From positions 9,341,761-9,405,760 of the forward strand of contig OZ024788.1 in NCBI GenBank assembly GCA_964017065.1: a stretch of DNA of 64,000 bases, written 5' to 3'. This DNA is from Haliclona indistincta (taxonomy: Eukaryota > Porifera > Demospongiae > Haplosclerida > Chalinidae). Shown in pieces: positions 35,713 through 48,232 of the stretch; the first letter of the stretch is position 1; the number at the start of each line of letters is the position of its first letter. The notes beneath the pieces were generated by a model that was not told the origin of the DNA, made no database searches, and saw nothing but the letters and a program-made list of their open reading frames with translations. The position numbers and the translations under genes are program-made.

Positions 35713-38700
35713 CTAGCCATTTTAAATGTCGAGGTTCTAAATCACGGACTTGTTCTGCATCCTTCTCGCATTCCACAATCTTTGACATATCATTGTATGT
35801 ACATACATGGTGGTCATTACCTTCACTGCAGAAGCATGGAAAACAGTCGACTTTGGTGATGAAATCTTTTCGGATGTGGAGCTTTTCCTCAGTGAGACGT
35901 ATCGAATCTAGAATGTAATTTCGAATATTTGCTTGTTCTTTTGAGAGCCTTTCTAGCGTACAACGGTATAATATCTCGAGCTGAAGGTGACGTTCGATCA
36001 AGCATACTGTTCCACCTGGCTTATAACGCAGCATGATGTTATTACGATATTGACGGTCATGAGCTTTAATGTCAAACAGCTTTTCAAACTTCTCATTTGT
36101 GAGAAGAAAAACTACAATGGCAGGTAAATAGCCAACAGGGATAGGTAGAAAAACTTGTTCAATTCCTTGCCTTAATCTTAACCTAATAATCCACGAGTCA
36201 GGGTGAAGGTGAGGCATTGTGGGATCAGGAGCAAGAGCACAGGGCATAAAGTATTCAGATGTTCCATCAATTGCGGCAACTATTTTTACATGTTCCAAAA
36301 TGCAGAGAAAGAATTGTGGCGTAAGTATAGGTTCAGAGAAATTAACACATCTTTCTAAGGTAGACAAACTGAATCGCCCAAGATAATCTTCATCAAGAAA
36401 TGAGAGTGCAAGTAATCGAGAGACTTTGTTGAATACTGCTTTAGTGTCAATGATGACTGAATCTCTAAGATTAGGAGTATCATAATACATGAGTATACGA
36501 ATGTCATGAAAGAACTGGATTGCACGTTTGGTCTCTCTTTCATTCATCCCTAGAGAACCTCCAATATGATAGCATTCACTAAGTGCAAGAACAGCTTTAT
36601 TTTCTTCCTCTGCTATAGTAAGTAACCTAAGAAGAAACCCAAACCAACAAAGCCTAACATCTACTTTCATTGTCACATCAGATGCAAGGAATAGTTGACG
36701 AAGTTTCTTTGCTGTCTCTGTTCGATCCTTCTTAGTCTCAGTGTCAGTAGTGATGGCATTGATTGGCAAGATGACCTTGTTACCCAGCTGTACTCGAAAA
36801 GACTCATATGGTTCAAGAACTTCTCTGAGAATAGACTCTTTTTCTTCCAATGTTTCACTACATATATGTGCTTCATCAGCAAAAGTTCCAATAATTGTGA
36901 ATTTACAACGGGTAGTTCCTGTCAAAGACTCACTTTCAGAATCTGATCGTGCAAATGGTGGTTGAAAAGAAGATACTGCCTTGGCCAAGGTCTCCAATAC
37001 CATTTGATTCGACAAATGTATGCTAAATTTATTGCAGTTGGCTGATTTACCATCAAAAAAATACAAAAACTCTGGTAATTTGCTCAAGGGCTCATTAAGC
37101 TTAACTGGAAATATCTGAAGGCAGCTGTTTTGAAGAAAGAGAGCAGCTGCATCTAAAAATGGTGGCTGGCCACCACAATCAGTCACCATCATCCAGTGAG
37201 AGTCAAACATTTCACCAGAAATGCTAGATCTGTTGCTACGTAACTCTTCAAGCAATTGAGAAAACAAAGAGAATGTATCAATAGAAGAATGATCAGTTTG
37301 CCCAACAACAGTTGAATCAGCAGGAATAGAAGAACGACCAGAATGGTCAACAGAAATTAAATTAGGTTCAGCATTTGACTGACTAGACAAGTGTGCAGGT
37401 GATAAAGGTATCTGGTTATCAACAACATCAATTACATGTTCACTGCTGCTTAAAGGCTGACTGATTGCGTCCGTAGTACTTGTTACTATAGCAGCTTGAT
37501 CATAGTCAATCTGAGCCTGATGAGCATTGTCGGAAGAATTCTTCTTTATGGTTGTCTTGATTGCTCCACAAACCATTTCAAACAATTTATTTGTTGTAAC
37601 GTTCTCCCATTGTAATTCTGTTGCATCTTCATTTTTAATTAACACGTAGCGAGAGGGCGGATCAACACAATCTGTACTGTTCCTTTCAAGTGCAGGTGGT
37701 TTTCCCATGGCAAGATCTAGAATTGATGTCTTTCCTATGCCTGGATAGCCGTGGACACCAATGTTAGTCACTTCCATACTGACCATAACTCTAAGTGAGT
37801 CCATGGCTTCATTAAAGTCAACATCATCACTTTCATCTGACACTGGCTCTGTGCTAGTGCTGTTGTTTTTGTAGTACCACTTCTCGTACACAGAATAATC
37901 GTATTTGTACCACTCAATAACTATATCACCTCTGGAAAGTGGGCAGTAACTCAATAATCCCTCATAGCCATTTTGTAACCATAGCTTCTTGACAGCACTA
38001 CATTCTACACCCTCTATTAACAATTGGAACTGTTCTTTAGTGAAACATGCCGTGAGTCCTATTTGGTCAATAGCTAGTTCTTCCATTGTCCTGTTCTGTT
38101 TGAGACCACTGACCAGTGCTGTGAGTGATGGAGTATCAATGTGTTTATCAATGAAGAGAAGCTGTGTTATCGTGGTGCTGCTGACAATAGCTGTGGTGAG
38201 GAGGGTGTGGTCAGTAGTGGGAATAGTGCAGCCATACAGTGCTAGTTTGAGGAGTCTGCAGTGAGGAGACTGCAGGGAGTGGATGAGTGAGCTAGTGGAT
38301 TCACTGCTGAGATTACACCCCTTCAATGACAGAGAGTGGAGATTGTTCTGCTGTTGTCCTATGAATTGAGGAATAACAACATTTTTAATAGTTTGAACGT
38401 TAATTCTTAAGATCTCTAACACATCATGATACAAACTAATATTCTCAAGCGTATCATCAGATGAAGAATCTTGTTCTTCAATCTCAAGGATTGATTCAGT
38501 CAACTTTATCTTTGTGTAGGATGATAATTGTAATAACCAGTAATTGATTTCACTACAAGAACCAGTAGCATTCAAACACACTTTACCATTAGTGTGTTGC
38601 AATGTAAAGGATAAGTGTTGGTATACGTGGTCAGTAGTGGAAATAGTGCACTCACACAGTGACAGTTTGTTTAGTTTATAGTCTGGAGAGAGCAGAGAGT

Positions 38701-41700
38701 GGATGAGTGAGCTAGTGGCTTCACTGCTGAGCTCACACTTTGTCAGTGACAGAGTGTGGAGATTGTTCTGACGCAGTTCAAAGAATAAAGGAATGGAAAA
38801 TGCGAAAAAAGTAGTATTATTAATGTTTAAGATCTCTAACATGTGACTAAATAAACCAATCCCCTCAAGTGTCTCATCGGTTTCTTGTTTAGTAATGGAC
38901 AAGATAAGTTCAGTCAACTGAAACGAGTAGGATGATAATAGTGATAACCAGTGATTGATAGCACTACAAGAACCAGTAGCAGTCAAAGACATATTACAAT
39001 CTGTACTTTGCAATGTAAAGATAGAGAACTGGTAGCTACAGTCAGCACTGGAAATAGTGCAGTCATCTAATGAAATCTTTAGTAATTTGCAATGTGGAGA
39101 CTGCAGAGAGAAGATGAGTGAGGTACTGGTCTCAATGCTGAGATTGCACCTCCTGAGTGACAGTATGTGGAGATTGTTCTGTTGTGAGATAATTTGACAA
39201 TAAGGAAAATTAGCCTCGGAATTTTCCAGCCAAAGATCTTTCAAACAGTAGGGATCAAGGACCTCTACTAACTTTGTCATTCGATTACTACTCATTGGAT
39301 TGAGTTTTGTGCCTTGTTTAGGACCAGCTAGTTTGATATCAGTAACGCTTTTAGTGAAGGGTTGGAGCATTGACAAAATCTTGCAATTCCCAGACCAGGA
39401 TCCACTAAGATCAAGAGAGACTATCCTTCCTCCTCCACTATCATTCTGAGGTGCTAATTCTAGACCCATGACAAGATTGTCGAAGTAGTTTAAGACATCA
39501 TTAGCTTTCTTCTCTATTCTCCAAGTGCTAGTGCTGTTAGCAATACAGTAACCAATGACAAACCAGTCCAGAGCAGAGCGACCACTAACAGAAATATAAT
39601 TTCCACTAGTGACTAGAGTTGACTGAATGAGCTGTGGACACTGAGTCTCATACAACAAATGAAGCAATGACACATCAACTGATGAATCAGATGATGAATC
39701 ATCTTGACTATTACGTAGACCAGCCTTTAGAAGGTTAGGATCAATACCACTGAGATGTGTTTTACCTGCTAGGAAGAGTACCGCTGGCCAGTGAGTAGCT
39801 GAGGAAGATGAAGATTTTTCTCTCTTCTTTCCATAATATTTTAAGAAGTTATTAAGAGGAAAAAGACCCTTTCGTCCAAGTATGTGTGATAGTTGTTGTT
39901 CATCATTGTCACATTGCTGGGAGTAGTGCACTGCTGCAAGATATTCTTGTAATGTAAGATGTAGAAAGTTGTGTGATGATGATCTCCCAATACCTGCAGT
40001 CAGTTCCTCCTCTTGCTGCATCAGACCAAGTGTCTCTGATGGTACATCTTCATCAAACACATACTGTTGCTTCTCTATTCCCTTTGCTGCTAGTGCAGTC
40101 ACTGCTTTAAGCTGTTGCTTCACATCGTCAGGTAAATCATTCATAGTATTAATTGACCAGTCTCTGTCCTTGTGTACAGGATGGTGTGTGAGGTATCGTA
40201 GTAACAGAGTATGGACAAGACCTGTGTATAGTTCAGTGAGGGTCTTTGGGGCAAACCCTTTGTCCCCACACTGCCAGTGGCTACGGTAAAGGTCAGTCAC
40301 TATGGCACATTGTAGAGGATTGAACATAAGAGAAGATGAGAATGGATGACAGGAAAGATAATCTTTGAAATCTTCTACTAGTTCTGGGTTGTCTCCACAA
40401 GCTGAGTTGATGAACTCTTCAATGTTCTTATCTGTGAACCCCAGCACTTCTATGTGCTGGTCAATGGATTGCTGAAAGTTAGGATGAAGTGTTCTAGTGG
40501 CAAGTGGTCTACTGGTCACCATTAGTGTAGCCCGACAGAGTAGCTCTCTACTCATCAGTAACTGAATCACAGAGCCAGATTCTCTTTGTTTCGTTGTCAG
40601 TTCGTCATATCCATCTAATATTAACAGCATGCCCTTGCCATTTTGTTCAACTAGTTCTTTCGCTACTTGATTACGTATCTCAAGGTCAGGATGGATCAGG
40701 AGGTCATTGATAGTTTGTGCTGCCCTTGTCCTCTGGTCTCTCAGCTTGATAATAACCACCACTCCCCACTCCTGCAGGATCTCTCCTCTGGCCCATTGCT
40801 TGCACAACTCAAATGCAAACGTAGTCTTACCAACCCCAGGTGCCCCCTCAACAAGCACACAGTGATCTGCCTCACCATTATCACACTTACAGACATCAGT
40901 AAAATTAATTGGAGTCTTCTTTTTCTGGATATCATCAACGTGACCATGAAGTCTGTCCATTAACATCTCTTGCTTATCATTCTTTGCCATTGTTTTAACA
41001 TTTTTGTGGACTAGAGCAATGTTTATGAATTCTTTAGCTTTGTAGTATAATAAACTAGACTCTTTGTCATAAACTGGTGTCTTACGAGAAATATACAGAT
41101 CTTTAAGATATTTTACGTAATGTTGCAAGCAAGGAGAAGCAGTGGTAGCAGGTGGTGGGGGAGGGGCTACTGAGGGTGAAGCAGCTGTACTGGTAGACTC
41201 GTATCCAGGATCTCGGTGAGGGCCTGCAGTGTGTAACACTACTGTACTGGTGGGTCCATGAAGAGTGGTGAGGAGAGAGGATGGTGCAGTGACTAGTCTA
41301 GGATGCTTAGGTGGAGGAAGACCATAAGATGGTTGATCGTAATCAGAGGAAGAAAATCGTTTAAATGAAGAGGTTCTACCGGATGATGGTAGAGAGTAAG
41401 TGACATGAGATGGTGAGTGGTAGGGCATATCAGTAAAGGTATCTATTTGGTGAGTGGTGAGGGGGGAGGATGGTGCAGTGACTAGTCTAGGATGCTTAGG
41501 AGGAGGAAGACCATAAGATGGTTGATCGTAATCAGAGGAAGAAAATCGTTTAAATGAAGAGGTTCTACCGGATGATGGTAGAGAGTGAGCGACATGAGAT
41601 GGTAAGTGGTAGGGTTTATCAGCAAAGGTATCTATTTTAGGTCGTTGAGATGGAGGAGGACCATCAGGATTGCTTGTATAAGCAAGGGGAAAACTCATTG

Positions 41701-41724
41701 CAGGTTCATCGGACAATGTGGCAT
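35713..41724 (-). CDS. NACHT-LRR-Roc-like GTPase-COR-like protein (6-kb exon of an NLR/ROCO composite)
   Basis: A single open exon of about 2,000 codons runs between an AG acceptor (41725-41726) and the donor CTAG/GTGAGC (35712). Residue numbers count from 41716. 28-150: two tandem copies of a 63-aa Ser/Pro-rich linker. About 285-640: NACHT NTPase with Walker A GAPGVGKTT (291-299), Walker B LLILDGYDEL and sensor TSRPLATR. About 700-1260: LRRs (SQQNNLHILSLRRCNLS, QQNNLHSLSLKGCNLS). About 1315-1700: a second P-loop GTPase with GYPGIGKTS, DCGGQ (switch II-like), TIIGTFADEA and LPINAIT. About 1700-2000: a COR-like segment (FFHDIRILMYYDTPNLRDSVIID). NACHT-LRR proteins are intracellular sensors; Roc-COR is the ROCO switch-dimerisation module. 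The N-terminal exon, expected to hold a Death or CARD domain, was not found. No internal stop over 6 kb suggests function. Confidence 0.88.
41264..41640 (-). repeat. 189-bp tandem duplication within the NLR linker
   Basis: Codons for residues 28-87 (about 41455-41635) and 91-150 (about 41266-41446) are nearly identical at the DNA level (for example GGTAGGGCATATC versus GGTAGGGTTTATC), encoding SLPSSGRTSSFKRFSSSDYD twice. High identity implies a recent duplication of a disordered linker between the N-terminal effector domain and NACHT. Confidence 0.9.
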
Positions 41725-41726
41725 CT

Positions 41727-43860
41727 AATGATCAAAAGAAGTAGAAAAGAAATCTGTGATGCAAATGTAACGACTTCAATGTTTCTGACAAATTCAGTGA
41801 GGTAATTTTCATTTACTGTAAATCGAGAAATTTTTGCATAACAAAACTTCGTGTGATAAATTTTGGGATAAAATACTTTGCTTGAAAAATACTTTAAATA
41901 ATAAAATACTTTCATTGGTCGACTTGCCCAATGAAAATATTTTAACATGTTAATTTTATCAAAGTGTATGCAAGAGTGCATGACTATTGCTGCTGACAGT
42001 GTACACAAGAGTGTAGGAGCCAACCGAATGAAAGAATTCTGCACATTTGTTCGCCAAACCAAAACGCTCAGGTACTGGCGATTGTTGGAGTTGTTCCTGA
42101 CAACAAAGTAGTAGGTCGCCTAGCATCGCTGGCTGAAAGACTGATATTTCAGCTGCAGTCAGCTCTTGGAAGGAGGCGAAGCTGCACGAAGGAGGCGAAG
42201 CTGCACATCATGAAGCTATCACATTCAGAGTTAACGAACAAATGACTTGTAGTTCCAGCTTAGAGCTCCAGCTTAGCTTCATCACTTTAGTAACAATTTC
42301 GAGCAACCTCATGGGATCAGTGGTCAAAAAGTGGCCAACCGCTTTTCAGGAGAAGAGGCACTCAGGATTGCAGTGAAACCATGCCAAGACTGCGTTTCAG
42401 CCATGAGATGCAGTAATTTTTACCGTCCAATACATCCAGAGCCTTGTCTGCAAATTTGTAATTTGGGAATCAGTAATGTAATTTTGCAAAAATGTCATTT
42501 CAGCACTCAGAGAGCAAGGATTATTCGTAACTTACCCCAACCACAATTTTTTATTACTAATCTCCTTGTCCATTTGAAAAAAATGTCTAGATTAGAGCCA
42601 GAGCTAGTATGATGACAAAAGAAGAATTATTACCATGCGGGATACGAGAGTTAAACCTTTATATGCTACTGACAAGTTCACTAGTTTATGTAACAAGAAG
42701 CCTCAAGCTACAGTTATAGCTAGCTTCATAGCTTGATTGACACATGAGCCGTGAGAGAGATCAGGAGAAACATGGCAGCTTTGTCTATATATTAATTTTA
42801 CTGGCTAGGCTCTTGGTTTTGTAGTTACAATAAAGTGTGTGCTGGCTACTTCTTATCAATGTTATCAAATGGTAAGTGAGACTAACAGGGCAGTCAGTAA
42901 AAGCCAAAAGATCACGATTAGAAGCCAAAAGATCACGATTAATATTTACTCAGTATGTGTGTAGCCCATGTGACAATCACATAAAGCAAAAAGCTGTCCA
43001 TATGACCGATGGCATTATGTGTGCAGTAACATTGGAATGCTAATGAGCACTAAGTATACAGTTGTGATTAGTTGTGGTTTGTCATGTAAACAGTTACTAT
43101 GACAACAACCACTTAATAATCACAAAATTGTTATGTTAGTTCCATAAATACAATTCTACAAAATGTTCTTGATTTCTTGAAAATGAGCCAAATTTCCACA
43201 AAATCAAAACAGAAATGATTAAATATGGTACACATGCAGGCAAAGACCAATAGCAAACCAATGTTCATTTGATATGCATTGAAGTCAACACACTGATCCA
43301 ACCGTTGCCAGCAATGTTAATACAACGGTTTTATTACTTCTTACACGCAAAGTGTCAAATGTAGAGCACAAATTGTGGTCATGTAGGGAGTGGTAATGTA
43401 TTATACCATCCAAATAATTATGGTACGAATCACGCTTTTTTTCACTCGTGCAAGAACTAATAAACTGCTGTACAATAACTGGTCATCAGGTGGAATTGGT
43501 CATCAATAGAAACAACTTCTATGTCTGCCACCATAGTGACGAAAGTGCCATGTCAGATAAGACGGCACTATATTCAGTACGGAACTATATACAGGTAATT
43601 CTAATCTACAGCTATTTATCATCAATTAACATTCACATCCACTAAAATTTGTGTGTTTTACCATTTTCAAATGTGTTTTGTATTGATAACAACTTCTGCA
43701 ACTGTCAGGTACTTGCTTCAGATATCGCACGTGTATACACGATATACGAATATTTACACGAAGAACAAAGCTAAAAGTAGATAGATGTAGATACACGAGG
43801 TAAAGGAAATTACACGAGAAATAGTGTATTATTAGTTTGACAGCCACACCCATTAATTTT
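41727..43860. other. No recognisable gene
   Basis: Upstream of the NLR exon; AT-rich. 42172-42205 holds a small tandem repeat (GAAGGAGGCGAAGCTGCAC twice) and 42899-42940 a short duplicated segment (AGCCAAAAGATCACGATTA twice). An N-terminal NLR exon may hide here but I could not identify one. Confidence 0.4.
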
Positions 43861-44189
43861 TAAACATGGCGATCTCGAACTGGACGATTTCTTTTTGCTC
43901 TTCCTGGTGTTGCGCCAACAACAAATCAAAGTTAAGTGCAAATTGTTACAAAGCATACGTTAACAATGAAGGGAAAGACTAGATTTGTGCTTGATCATGG
44001 AAAAACAACGCTTTTTATGTGTTAATTTCAGTATACGAAAATACACGAAAGTAGATGTGTATTTTAAAAGTAAATACAAGTATATACACGGACAATTTTG
44101 AGAAGTAAAAGTAAATAGAGAGTAAAGAGAAAAAGTAGATGTGCAATGTCTGAATACAATGTGCTTGGCTAATGTTTAATCTGGAAAGT

Positions 44190-44540
44190 GCAATTCTAGT
44201 AGGGCAGATTTTCAAAAAATGGGGACCAGTCGGATAAAAGCACCAAACTTTTTCATGTCTTTGGACACTAACCTTTGATTTTTTAATAGGACCCAACCGC
44301 GTAGTACATTCTGACAATTTTTATGGCAATTTTATATTATGACGTTCATGAATAATTAATGAGTACATACATTTTGTACATAAACCCATTTCTCAACCGG
44401 CTAAAACTTACTCTACTATGTACTTCTACTAGTAGGGCAGATTTTTGGACCTTTTTGAAGGAAATGGGACACACTGGATAAAAGCACCAAATTTTTACAA
44501 TATAATCTTCATACCTTTAATAGGACCCAGCAAATAAATT
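44190..44540. repeat. Two direct copies of a ~110-bp motif
   Basis: AGTAGGGCAGATTTT ... GGATAAAAGCACCAAA ... TAATAGGACCCA occurs at about 44198-44295 and again at about 44431-44530. No ORF. Possibly the ends of an uncharacterised element. Confidence 0.6.
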
Positions 44541-44849
44541 GAAATTTTCACCTTGTTTATATAGAATAAAAAATTCGTTTTGGGTATTTTTAGTAACCAT
44601 GCTGCAGCTGCTTCCTTTACTTTTATTTGAATCCTACTAAGCTGTCTTGCTCGCCTTCTTACATCAGATCATCATAACAAGGTAAGTATACATTTATTTG
44701 GCCGGTTTACAGTTATCTTTACCCAAGAACCTTGTGTGTTTCAGTTCTATAACCAGTTCTGCTAGTATAGCTGGCTACCACAATTCTGCCCTCATCATGT
44801 ACTGGGCATTATGTGTAGTATGCCAACAACCATCTAATGAATCCTTTTC

Positions 44850-45215
44850 AGTGTCTATAAATGCCACTATGTGATCACGAAGAAGCAGACACTCGCCTTA
44901 TTGTCCATAATATTGTTGATGCACTGAATAAAGGACAGAATACTTTTCTGGTACTTGTACGTATAGTGGACACAGATGTTGTTGCCATACTCATTGGAAA
45001 GTTTTATTTTATTATTTTTTTAATGCGGCTGCTGATATCTGGGTAGCTTTGGTTCAGGAAAAATATTCCTACTGGCACATAAACACTATTATGCCACAAT
45101 CTTGGAAAAGAAAGGTCCTTGGCATTGCCACATTTTTACACTGGCTGTGATGCTACTTCAGATTTTTTTCAGAAGAGAAAAAGGCAGCCTGGGAAGTATG
45201 AAATTATTGCTTCCC
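44850..45215 (+). pseudogene. Fragment of a widespread uncharacterised invertebrate transposon-associated protein
   Basis: The plus strand reads CDHEEADTRLIVHNIVDAL, then VDTDVVAILIGKF. After frame changes come HNLGKERSLALP and TGCDATSDFF. The CNHEEADTR...VRTVDTDVVV...GCDTTSAF series is a pattern I know from many sponge and cnidarian uncharacterised proteins. At least two frameshifts and a T-rich insertion (45001-45022) break it. No upstream or downstream exons are recognised. Confidence 0.65.
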
Positions 45216-46075
45216 AGATGTTTCCACAGCATTTCTTAGTCTTTCTAGCACTAGTACTTTTAGCACTATCTTAAAGTATTTATAGCACAATCCTAAAGTC
45301 TTTCTTGCACTATATCTTACAGCCTTACTAGCACTATACACGTATCCTCCAGTCTTTCTAACACTATAATTATGTGACCTGATTTTAGAAAACACGACTT
45401 ATCGCACAAAAATGAAAAATCAAGTTATTGGAAAGCTTAGGGAATGGCGATCGTAATGGTACCTTTGACGCCGTGCTAGCTGCTATGGTTGCTGAGCTAT
45501 AATGCGAAATGCGCGTCCTAGTACATGTACATTGATTTGTGAAAAACGCAATTATTCATTGACGTCACAGTCACGTTTAGTGTGCAAGCCCGTATACGTA
45601 AAATGTCATGCGATGCCTCCCTATCTTAGCAACAACGTGTATAGGCAATTGGAGCGCTATTTGTAAGTAGTTTTCTGTGTATTCCTGCTCCCAAGGACCA
45701 TAGGAGATGCTACCAGAAGTCACAAAGCTGAACTATTCGCTTACCTAAGCGCTGCTGTTCGTGCGTTGCTTTCTGTTGTTAGGGCAACTGTTCTATCATG
45801 TGACCACACCTCTGTCACTCGCAATGAATGGCGATTCTAGTCCCTGAAACTAAACGCTTCTCCTCTGGAAACTAGAGCGTGCACAAGCGTCGCTGGTATA
45901 CGAGAAGGTAGGTAAAGGATCATATTTTATGAAACTAAACTAATCACGAAACTGAAACTGACTTGTTGATACAAAACGATGTTTGGCTAGAAACAATGTT
46001 TTGCGCGATAAGTCGGGTTTTCCAAAATTGGGTCACATATCTTACAGTCTCTCTTGCACTATTGCACAGCCTTTC
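45200..46075. repeat. Degenerate ~30-bp minisatellite split by a MITE
   Basis: Units of the form AAAGTCTTTCTAGCACTAT recur at 45232-45370 and resume at 46040-46075 (CTTACAGTCTCTCTTGCACTAT). The interruption is the TA-flanked element 45373-46037. Confidence 0.65.
45373..46037. mobile_element. 665-bp MITE with TGTGACC termini, relative of the 31.2-34.6 kb transposon
   Basis: Left TGTGACCTGATTTTAG and right CCAAAATTGGGTCACA; the TIR extends about 36 bp. TA duplications at 45371-45372 and 46038-46039. The termini resemble those of the autonomous-type element at 31206-34640 (TGTGACCGGATTTAGGAAAA). No transposase. Confidence 0.82.
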
Positions 46076-46083
46076 TTAATTAA

Positions 46084-46590
46084 CCCTCGGCGCATGCGCG
46101 AGGGTTACGGTACTTGCTCTGTCATTCATTCGTTCATTCTGTCCATCGAGCTGCAGAGACCATCGCTCACTTCTGAAACTTGGAGAAGGTACGAACAGAC
46201 TTAGCACGACAATGGCTTGCAATGTGACTCGTGGATTTTGCTAAAGTGCTTTCGTTCTCGAGTTATGTATGGCTGGCTCACCTTGACAGCCATGTTGGAC
46301 CTCTCTGACGACAAAAGCGCCCATAGTTGACTACCTAGGTACTTGTAGATTCCATCTAAACTTCAGGACAGCTCTGGGGATACGTAGACATTTCAAGAAA
46401 GAGCCTACACTACAGCAATAGCTACCTACTCACGTGTTCATGGTCATGCCCACATGACACGCCTAGACCGTGATCAGCATTTTGCTGTCTTCTGGTTACC
46501 AGTTTCAATACCATAAGCTAAGCAGGTTGGCTCTTGTTGTAAATTCCTGCTGCAATCCCCAACTAGGAAGCTTAGACGCCGAGGGTTTGT
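46084..46590 (+). repeat. Repeat family A, copy 2
   Basis: Starts at TTAA followed by the GC palindrome (46084-46106), then a CATT/CGTT microsatellite (46122-46138), then the conserved body with GAGCTGCAGAGACCATCGCT. Ends at GCCGAGGGTTTGTGAAAGGCG and (CATT)n. Non-coding. Confidence 0.8.
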
Positions 46591-46622
46591 GAAAGGCGTT
46601 CATTCATTCATTCATTCATTGA

Positions 46623-47211
46623 CCCTTTAATTACTAAATTATCTTGCTGAAATTTTAACCTCGTAAATGCTGACCACTTCTCTCGTGAATATCTCATGTG
46701 TCTTTTGTGCTACTGGTCTCAAATTTGCGTCCTTTTACGCCAGTGAGTAGCCGCAATTGTCCACACTCAAGTCAGTCGATATGCCCCTCCCACTTCGAAA
46801 GTGAAGCCGATAAAGTGCAGCGGCCTCGTCAAATTTTGCTCAAAGTTAGTACTTTGGGGCTGGATACTGAATAGTACACACAAATAGCAGTGGTTTTGGT
46901 GAGTGCAAAATGTAGCCCAGATCATAGAGAATGCACAAAAATGTGTTTCCGAGCACCCTGAAGCCATAAAATGTCCAAATTTTCTTGGCAGCCATTTTGT
47001 TTTTCCTAAAATGTTGTGAAATTTGCACTGAAGCCATAGAAATGCCGAAGCCAATACGTTTAGCGCAGGGGCGCCGAAAACCGGTCAATTTTTTTTCAGT
47101 TATTTCTATTCTTCAATTTAGCTTAATTTCGGAATATTTTAACAATTTTTGATAAAGTTATGGTGTCTGAAGTATGTATGTCGCCAAAAGGCGACAATAG
47201 GGGTTAAAGGG
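46623..47211. mobile_element. piggyBac-like MITE, copy 2
   Basis: CCCTTTAATTA at the left (flank TTGA, probably decayed TTAA) and TTAAAGGG/TTAA at the right (47204-47215); 589 bp. The hairpin TGTCGCC AAAA GGCGACA lies near 47179-47196. Inserted between two family A copies. No ORF is supported. Confidence 0.78.
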
Positions 47212-47215
47212 TTAA

Positions 47216-48232
47216 CCCTCGGCGCATGCGCGAGGGTTACGGTACTTGCTCTGTCGTTCGTTCTGTCCATCGAGCTGCAGAGACCATCGCTCACTTCTGA
47301 AACTCGGTAAAGGTATAAACAGGCTTAGCATGACAATGGCTTGCAATGTGACTCGTGGATTTTGCTAAAGTGCTTTCGTTCTCGAGTTATGTATGGCTGG
47401 CTCACCTTGACAGCCATCTTGGACCTCTCTGACGACAAAAGCACCCATAGTTGACTACCTAGGTATTTGTAGATTCCATCTAAACAGCAGGACAGCTCTG
47501 GGGGTGCGTAGACATCTCAAGAAAAAGCCTATCAAAGCCAAGAGCAATGGCTACCTACTCAGTGTTCACGGTCACGCCCACTTGACACACCTTGTCTCGG
47601 TTGTGCAGTTTCAATAGCAAGCAGGTTGGCTTTAGCTGCAAAGCTAACTAAAGAGCTAACTCTGCAATGTGCAACACGCCGAGGGTTTCGTGAAGGCTGT
47701 TCATTCATTCATTCGTTCGTTCATTCGTTCTGTCCATCGAGCTGCAGAGACCATCGCTCACTTCTGAAACTCAGTAAAGGTATAAACAGGCTTAGCATGA
47801 CAATGGCTTGCAATGTGACTTGTGGATTTTGCTAAAGTGCTTTCATTCTCGAGTTATGGTTGCCTGATGGTTGGCTCACCTTGACGGCCGTCTTTGACCT
47901 CTCTGAAGACAAAAGCACCCATAGTTGACTACCTAGATACTTGTAGATACCATCTAAACTGCAGGACAGCTCTGGGGGTGCGTAGACATCTAAGAAAAAG
48001 CCAAGAGCAATGGCTAGTTGTTCACGGTCACGCCCACTTGACACACCTTGTCCTTGTGGTCAGCACTTTGCTGTCTTTAGCAGTGCAGTTTCAATGTAGC
48101 TACAGCCTATAAGCTAAGCTGTTTGGCACTAGCTGCAAACTCCTGCTGCAATCCCCAACTAGGGAGCTTAGTGCTAACTCTACAATATGTGCAATGGTGC
48201 TCATTGCAACGGTGCTCACACGCCGAGGGTTT
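47216..48232 (+). repeat. Repeat family A, copies 3 and 4 in tandem
   Basis: Copy 3 (47216-47690) begins with the GC palindrome and ends at CGCCGAGGGTTTCGTGAAGG. Copy 4 (47691-48232) follows directly through a CATT/CGTT microsatellite, lacks its own palindrome, and ends at CGCCGAGGGTTTGTGAAA. Bodies are highly similar to 46140-46570. Non-coding. Confidence 0.78.

Noticed and set aside
41706..42062. Candidate first exon of the NLR
   Set aside because: The frame lacks any Death/CARD pattern and overlaps the acceptor of the main exon; the apparent start of the main ORF at 41716 is a TTG within a spliced exon.
42331..42612. 93-aa plus-strand ORF
   Set aside because: No domain, no splice context and no similarity that I recognise.
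45200..45370. CRISPR-like short repeats
   Set aside because: Units are degenerate, contiguous and without unique spacers; a eukaryotic minisatellite is the sensible reading.
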